Below, in pieces: positions 59,816-64,000 of a DNA stretch of 64,000 nt. This DNA comes from Diacronema lutheri (lineage: Eukaryota; Haptophyta; Pavlovophyceae; Pavlovales; Pavlovaceae), in assembly GCA_019448385.1 (NCBI GenBank), contig JAGTXO010000006.1, forward strand, positions 744,001-808,000, given 5' to 3'. Under the pieces are notes generated by a model, which saw nothing but the letters and a program-made list of their open reading frames with translations, made no database searches and was not told the DNA's origin. A program made the position numbers and the translations under genes. Each line of letters opens with the position of its first letter. Position 1 is the first letter of the stretch.

Positions 59816-62800
59816 TTACGGGGCGTGCGAAGCCGCAAGCAGCTCGTGCTGAGGCTGAAGATCGCCATGAAGCGTCGTTCCCAGCAGAATGTGGCAGGCG
59901 CGCTTCGTCGCGCCACCGGCTGCGCCGCCGCGCGGCGCCGCCACGCGCGGCGCCGCGTGCGCGCGCGCGCGCACGGCGGCGGCCGCGTCCTGTGCGCCAC
60001 TGCGGCTCGCCCGTGCCCGCTTCGGGCCCGGGGGCGTGGCGCGCGTGCTCGGGCTGGCCGAGCCGCCCCGCCGCAAGGTCGCAGCCGACCGGCGAGGGGC
60101 TGCGCCGTTCGCGGCTGCCGTGCTGACGCGACGCTGGCGCTTCGCCTCCGGCGCCGCGTCGCGTGCGGACGCGAGCGATCCTCGAGCGTTGCCGCCGGTC
60201 GTGCCGGTGCCGGCAGCGGCAGCGGCGGCGGCGGCAGCGGCGGCGGCACCGTCGGCGGCGCCGGCAGCACCAGCACTGCCGCTGCGGCCGCGGCCGCGGC
60301 CGCGTCCGCCGCCGCGTCCGCCGCCGAGGACGCCAACGCCGCTGCCGCTGGCGCCGCCGCCGGCGCCGCCGCCGGCGCCGCCGCCGCCGCCGCGGCTGCC
60401 GGCACCGCCGCCGCCGGCACCGCCGCCGCGGCTGCCGGCACCGCCGCCGCCACCGCCGCCGCCGGAACCGCCGCCGCCGCCGCCGCCGCCGCCGCCCGCC
60501 TCGTCTTCGTCCACCTGCAGCACGCCCTCGTCGTGCTCTCTCTCGCGACCGAGGGCGCGCTGCCAAAAGGCCTTGACGCGCTTGAAGCGGCCGGGCTCGG
60601 ACGTGATGCGCTCAGTCCTGCCGAGGTGGTCGGCGACCATGTCGAGCACATCGTGGTAGATGCAGCGCGCCGCCGTCCAGTCGCGGTGGTAGATGATGCC
60701 GCACGCGTCGCACCGCGTCGCCCGCCACGCGCCGCGGCCGCTCGGCGAGCTGCGCGCGTACGGGTGCAGCGTGCCTCCGCATCGCTGCAGCGGCCGCGGC
60801 TGCCCCGCCGCCTCGTCCGCCGTCGTCGGCGCGCCGTCGTCGGCGGGAGCGCCTGCGCCGGCGTCGGCGGCCGGCGCCGCGCTCGCAGCGGGCGCGCCCG
60901 GCACCTCGCGCAGCTGCGAGCAGCACTTGGAGCTGAGCGGCTCGGGCACGAGCGTCGCCGCGACGCCGCGCCGGCGCAGCGCGCACAGCAGGCCGACGCC
61001 GAGCGCCGGCGCCTTGCCGCGCACGCAGCCGCCGCCGCGCGACCGGTGGAGCCAATCGCCGAAGAGCACGAGCAGCTGGTCTGGCCGCAGCCCTCGGTCG
61101 GTCGCGTGCGCGCGCACGATCCGCGCCGCCGCGCGCGCGCACTCGCGCCGGTTCGCGCCGCCGCGCCGCTTGCGCGCGCGCAGCCGCGCGCGCGCGCCGT
61201 ACACGGGCAGCGTAGCCCGTCGCACGCGCTCGTGCGCGCGCGCGTAGGCGGCCTGGTCGTTCGCGCCGAGCGCGGTGCGCCCGCCGTGCGCCGCGCCGAG
61301 CTCCGCCTCGAGCGCGGCCGCCGTCGGCGGAGCACGCGGCGCGCGCGGCCGCGCGCCGCCCGGCCCCGACGGGCCGGCGCGCGCGCCCGGCTCGACGAGC
61401 GGCCGTTGCCGCGCGCCCTCGAGCTTGCTGCGCTCGCGCGCGTGCCCCGCGCGCGCGGCGCGCTCGCGCTGCGTGAGGCGAACCGAGGTGGGCTCGAGCC
61501 CGTGTCCGTTCGGCGCGTACGTCACGAAGCCGTCGGAGCCGGGGTCCACCGTGGCCGTCTTGAGGCCGTGCACCTCGATCGCCTCGGCCAGCTGCTCGGG
61601 CGTCGCCTCGTCGAACGTGCCGTTGGGATCGCGCCAATCGTCGAGGAAGGACTTGCTGCCGCCGGGCGGCGGCGGCTTGAACACCGGCACGACCACCTGC
61701 CAGGCGTGGCCGTTGTGGCGCAGGTACACCGGCGGCTGCGGTCCGGCGGACGCGGTCGCGGGTGGGACGGCGGTGCCGACATACGTGGGCCGCTGCTCCG
61801 CCGTCACGTCGCTGCCGGGCAGCTGCTGGCCCGTCCACCGCATCGCCCGCTCGTCGAGGCTGACGAAGTGGGAGAAGATCATGTTTCTGACGCGCGGGTC
61901 GCTGGTCGCGTTGCGCGGCTCGCCGTGCGGCACGCCGTCGGCCGTCTGCAGCTTGCGCGCCCACTCGCGGACGAAGGCCGTGTCGTCCTCGTCGAGCAGG
62001 AGGTACAGGTCCTGCGCGGACAGGTCGACAAAGCGCTTCTGCATGCTCCCGCGCCGGGGGCAGAGCGCGTACGGCGGCGGCTCGCCGGTGACGTGCGTGT
62101 AGAGCATCGCGAGGCGCGCGAGCAGCGACGCGCCCATCGCCGCCTTATCCGGCTGCGCGGCGCACGCAAGGGAAGGAAGGGGGGGAGGGGGGGGGGGTGG
62201 AGGTCGGGGAGCACGCCATCAGCGCCGTCGAGCGCTCCGCGCGCCGTGGCCCTGCTGCGCGCGCGCGCGGCACGTCGTCCGCGCGGCGCGCGCCCGTCCA
62301 TGCCCGGCCGCGGCGCCGCGCCGCGGAGCGCGCGCGCGCGGGGCGCGCCGCGGCACGCGCGCGCGCCGCGCGGACGGCGCGGCCACCGTCGCGCGGCCGG
62401 CCCGTGCGTAGCCCCCTCCGTCCCCGCGCGCGCCGCGCGGCGCGCGCGCGCGCGCGTGCGCGCGCGCGCACCGTCAGGAAGTAGTTGGTCGTGTGCCTGA
62501 CCTTGGGGTCATCCGTGCTGTAGTCGCATGGGAGCACGAGCCAGTCGGCGTGCTGCGCGAGCGCGGGCGGCAGCCGCGGCGCCGCGCCGGCCGTGTCGCC
62601 GGACCACAGCAGCTTGAGCAGCGTCGCGACGTCCGCGTCGCGCTGCTCATTCGACGCGCGCGCGCCGCGCGGCTTGGCGGCCTCGCCCGCGTCGATCGCC
62701 GCGCGCAGCAGCTTGCGCAGCAGCTTGTACGCGACGCGGCGCGGGTGCATCTTGTACGCGGTGAAGATCTTCTCCGCCTCGGCGTCGACGCAGCCTTTTA

Positions 62801-64000
62801 GCGAAGGGTGCGAGCGCGCCGTCGGCGCGTCGCCCTGCGACAGCCGGTCAATGTGCCGCTGGTTGCGCGCCCGCTGCGCCGCGTTGGCCTCGCCGAGCGG
62901 ATGGCCGCCCTTCTGGTCGGGCGGCAGCTCGATCTGGCGGATCAGGTTGTCCACGTCGTCCTCGCCCTTGGGGTAGCCCTTCAGCTCGTCGTCTGGGCGC
63001 TGCAGCTCGTCGCCGGGCGAGCACTGCCCGGCGTTCGGCAGCGATGTGTGCGCGCGGTCGTTGAGCACGTTGTACGTCATGCGCGTGCTGGCGTTCGCCT
63101 CGTCCACGACGTGCATCAGCTTGACGCCGTACTTTGCCCGCCCGCGAAAGGCGCCGTCGCTGAGCTCCAGGGTCCGGTACTCCGTGTGCCAGCCCTTCGG
63201 CTTCTGCAGGCAAGCGATGCGCTCGCCCGTCGCGTCCGGCGGCTCGGCCGGCGGCTCGGTGCTCGCGCAGCACGCGCAGGCGGACGCGTTGGCCGCGCCG
63301 GCCGCCGGCGCGGCCGTCCGCGCGGCGCGGCGCGGCGTCGCGGCCGGCTCCGCGCACTCGCCGCACGCGAGCACGCCCCCGCCGACCGCGCCGCCCGCGC
63401 GCGGCCGCGCCGCCGCCGCGCCGCGCCCGGACGCCGGCGCGGTGCTCACCGGCGACTTGAGGAGAGCGGCCTCGCGCTTGGCCTCCGCGCGCAGCCACGC
63501 CTCGAGCAGCCAGCCGGCCGCCTGCGCGTCGCGCTCGCGCGGCCACACGCGCCCGGCGTTGCCCAGCAGGCCGCCGCGCTCCACGCGCAGCACGCACAGC
63601 GCGAGCGCGAGCGCCCACACGCCCGCGCGGCCGGCGGGCGGCACGTACGCACGCGAGCGCTCCGACCGGCGCAGCTGCTCGAGCGTCGCGTCGCGGCCGA
63701 ACAAACGCGCGACGAGCCCGCCCGCCCAGCTTGTCGCCGCCGCGCCCGCCGCGCCATCGCGCGGCGCGCGCTCGAGCAGGAGGAACCGGCGCCAGCGGCC
63801 GCTCGGACCTGCGCCGTGCTCGTCGGCGGCGAGCAGGAGGAGGAGCTGCGGGTCGGCGCCGTCGCTCGGCGAGTGGACGAGCAGCAGCGCGTCGCAGTCG
63901 GTACCGTCGAGACGCTCGCGCAGCCGCTCTTGCGCGGCCTCGTGCCGTGCGTCGCGCGCGTCGAGCAGCGCGCGCGTCTCGCCCGGGCCGAAGAAGGCGC
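59816..64000 (-). CDS. Second Fanzor (TnpB-like) gene, antisense to SLC4, 5' end beyond the window
   Basis: Minus strand, at least two exons. The distal exon ends at 62472 (CTGACG|GTGCGC), a 319-nt C-rich intron follows, and the last exon is 62152-59816 (GCGCAG|CCGGAT). The joined frame reads TTNYFLT-PDKAAMGASLL. RuvC-I is TATVDPGSDGFVTYAPNG (D codon 61544-61546). The RuvC-II strand is LLVLFGDWLHRS (D codon 61055-61057) with no TnpB-type Glu; a Glu 38 residues on (LVPEPLSSKCC, codon 60941-60943) is the likely replacement. The zinc ribbon is irregular: KCCSQL, then RCGG and RCDACG. RuvC-III is IIYHRDWTAARCIYH (D codon 60680-60682) instead of DxNAARN. A C-terminal Gly/Ser/Arg-rich tract carries KRQRR and PKRAR clusters. 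Upstream of 63704 coding continues to the edge (AFFGPGETRALLDARDARHE), but in a different frame from the next part, so a further intron or indel near 63740 is needed. Confidence 0.85.
62153..62471 (-). other. Intron of the second Fanzor gene
   Basis: 319 nt with donor GTGCGCGCGCG and acceptor CCGCGCAG after a long pyrimidine stretch (the plus strand shows G runs at 62168-62205). It contains alternating CG runs. Its presence supports a resident eukaryotic gene instead of a recent bacterial contaminant. Confidence 0.7.

Overview
The window looks like nuclear DNA of a very GC-rich unicellular alga with a secondary (red-type) plastid, most likely a haptophyte; a pavlovophyte such as Diacronema or Pavlova would fit, but this is inference. 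The reasons are: spliceosomal genes with short introns (about 48 to 320 nt) that often start GTGCGCGCG or GC and end GCGCAG; G or C at nearly every third codon position; a nucleus-encoded photosystem I subunit (PsaE) and a plastid-type FKBP that both begin with signal-peptide-like leaders; and eukaryotic proteins such as SF3B2, CDK10, an IRE-type AGC kinase, V-ATPase subunit e, PHD/ePHD and PUB/UBA proteins. Genes are packed tightly, and several divergent pairs have start codons only 15 to 45 bp apart.

Layout. 0-16 kb: an NAD(P)-binding epimerase-like protein, a CinA-Nudix fusion, an EF-hand protein, a small membrane protein, a UBA/PUB protein, an SGNH-like membrane protein, a five-repeat ShK protein ending KDEL, a small secreted protein, a chromodomain protein and splicing factor SF3B2. 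16-30 kb: a sulfotransferase, an FkbM methyltransferase and a nucleotide-sugar transporter in one minus-strand run, then an IRE/MAST-like kinase and a long nucleoside-hydrolase-like protein. 30-34 kb: a coiled-coil protein, tRNA-Val(CAC), a leader-bearing protein and V-ATPase subunit e.

34.9-40.1 kb holds a long Fanzor (eukaryotic TnpB-like, RNA-guided nuclease) gene. Its promoter side carries a 37-bp direct repeat and a 50-bp palindrome, and its 3' side carries at least nine consecutive inverted repeats. 40-57 kb holds an ICME-like esterase, IQ/coiled-coil proteins, a possible ciliary protein, a PHD/ePHD protein, CDK10, a frame-broken sirtuin, FKBP, PsaE, a PfkB kinase, a DUF1399/GRDP fragment and a J-domain protein full of minisatellites. 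57.7-59.65 kb is an SLC4-type anion transporter whose readable sequence stops exactly where a second, antisense Fanzor gene (59.8 kb to the window edge) begins.

The most unusual content is the pair of Fanzor loci. Both keep RuvC aspartates, both lack the usual TnpB RuvC-II glutamate but have a glutamate about 40 residues later just before the zinc ribbon, and both carry Gly/Arg-rich tracts with basic NLS-like clusters (N-terminal in one, C-terminal in the other). The hairpin array beside the first is a candidate source of its guide RNA. Other notable items are a 133-bp dispersed repeat present twice at 132/133 identity, candidate GC-AG introns, and a nuclear psaE gene. All splice junctions below were read by eye from frame, motif and GT/GC-AG signals; none has transcript support here.
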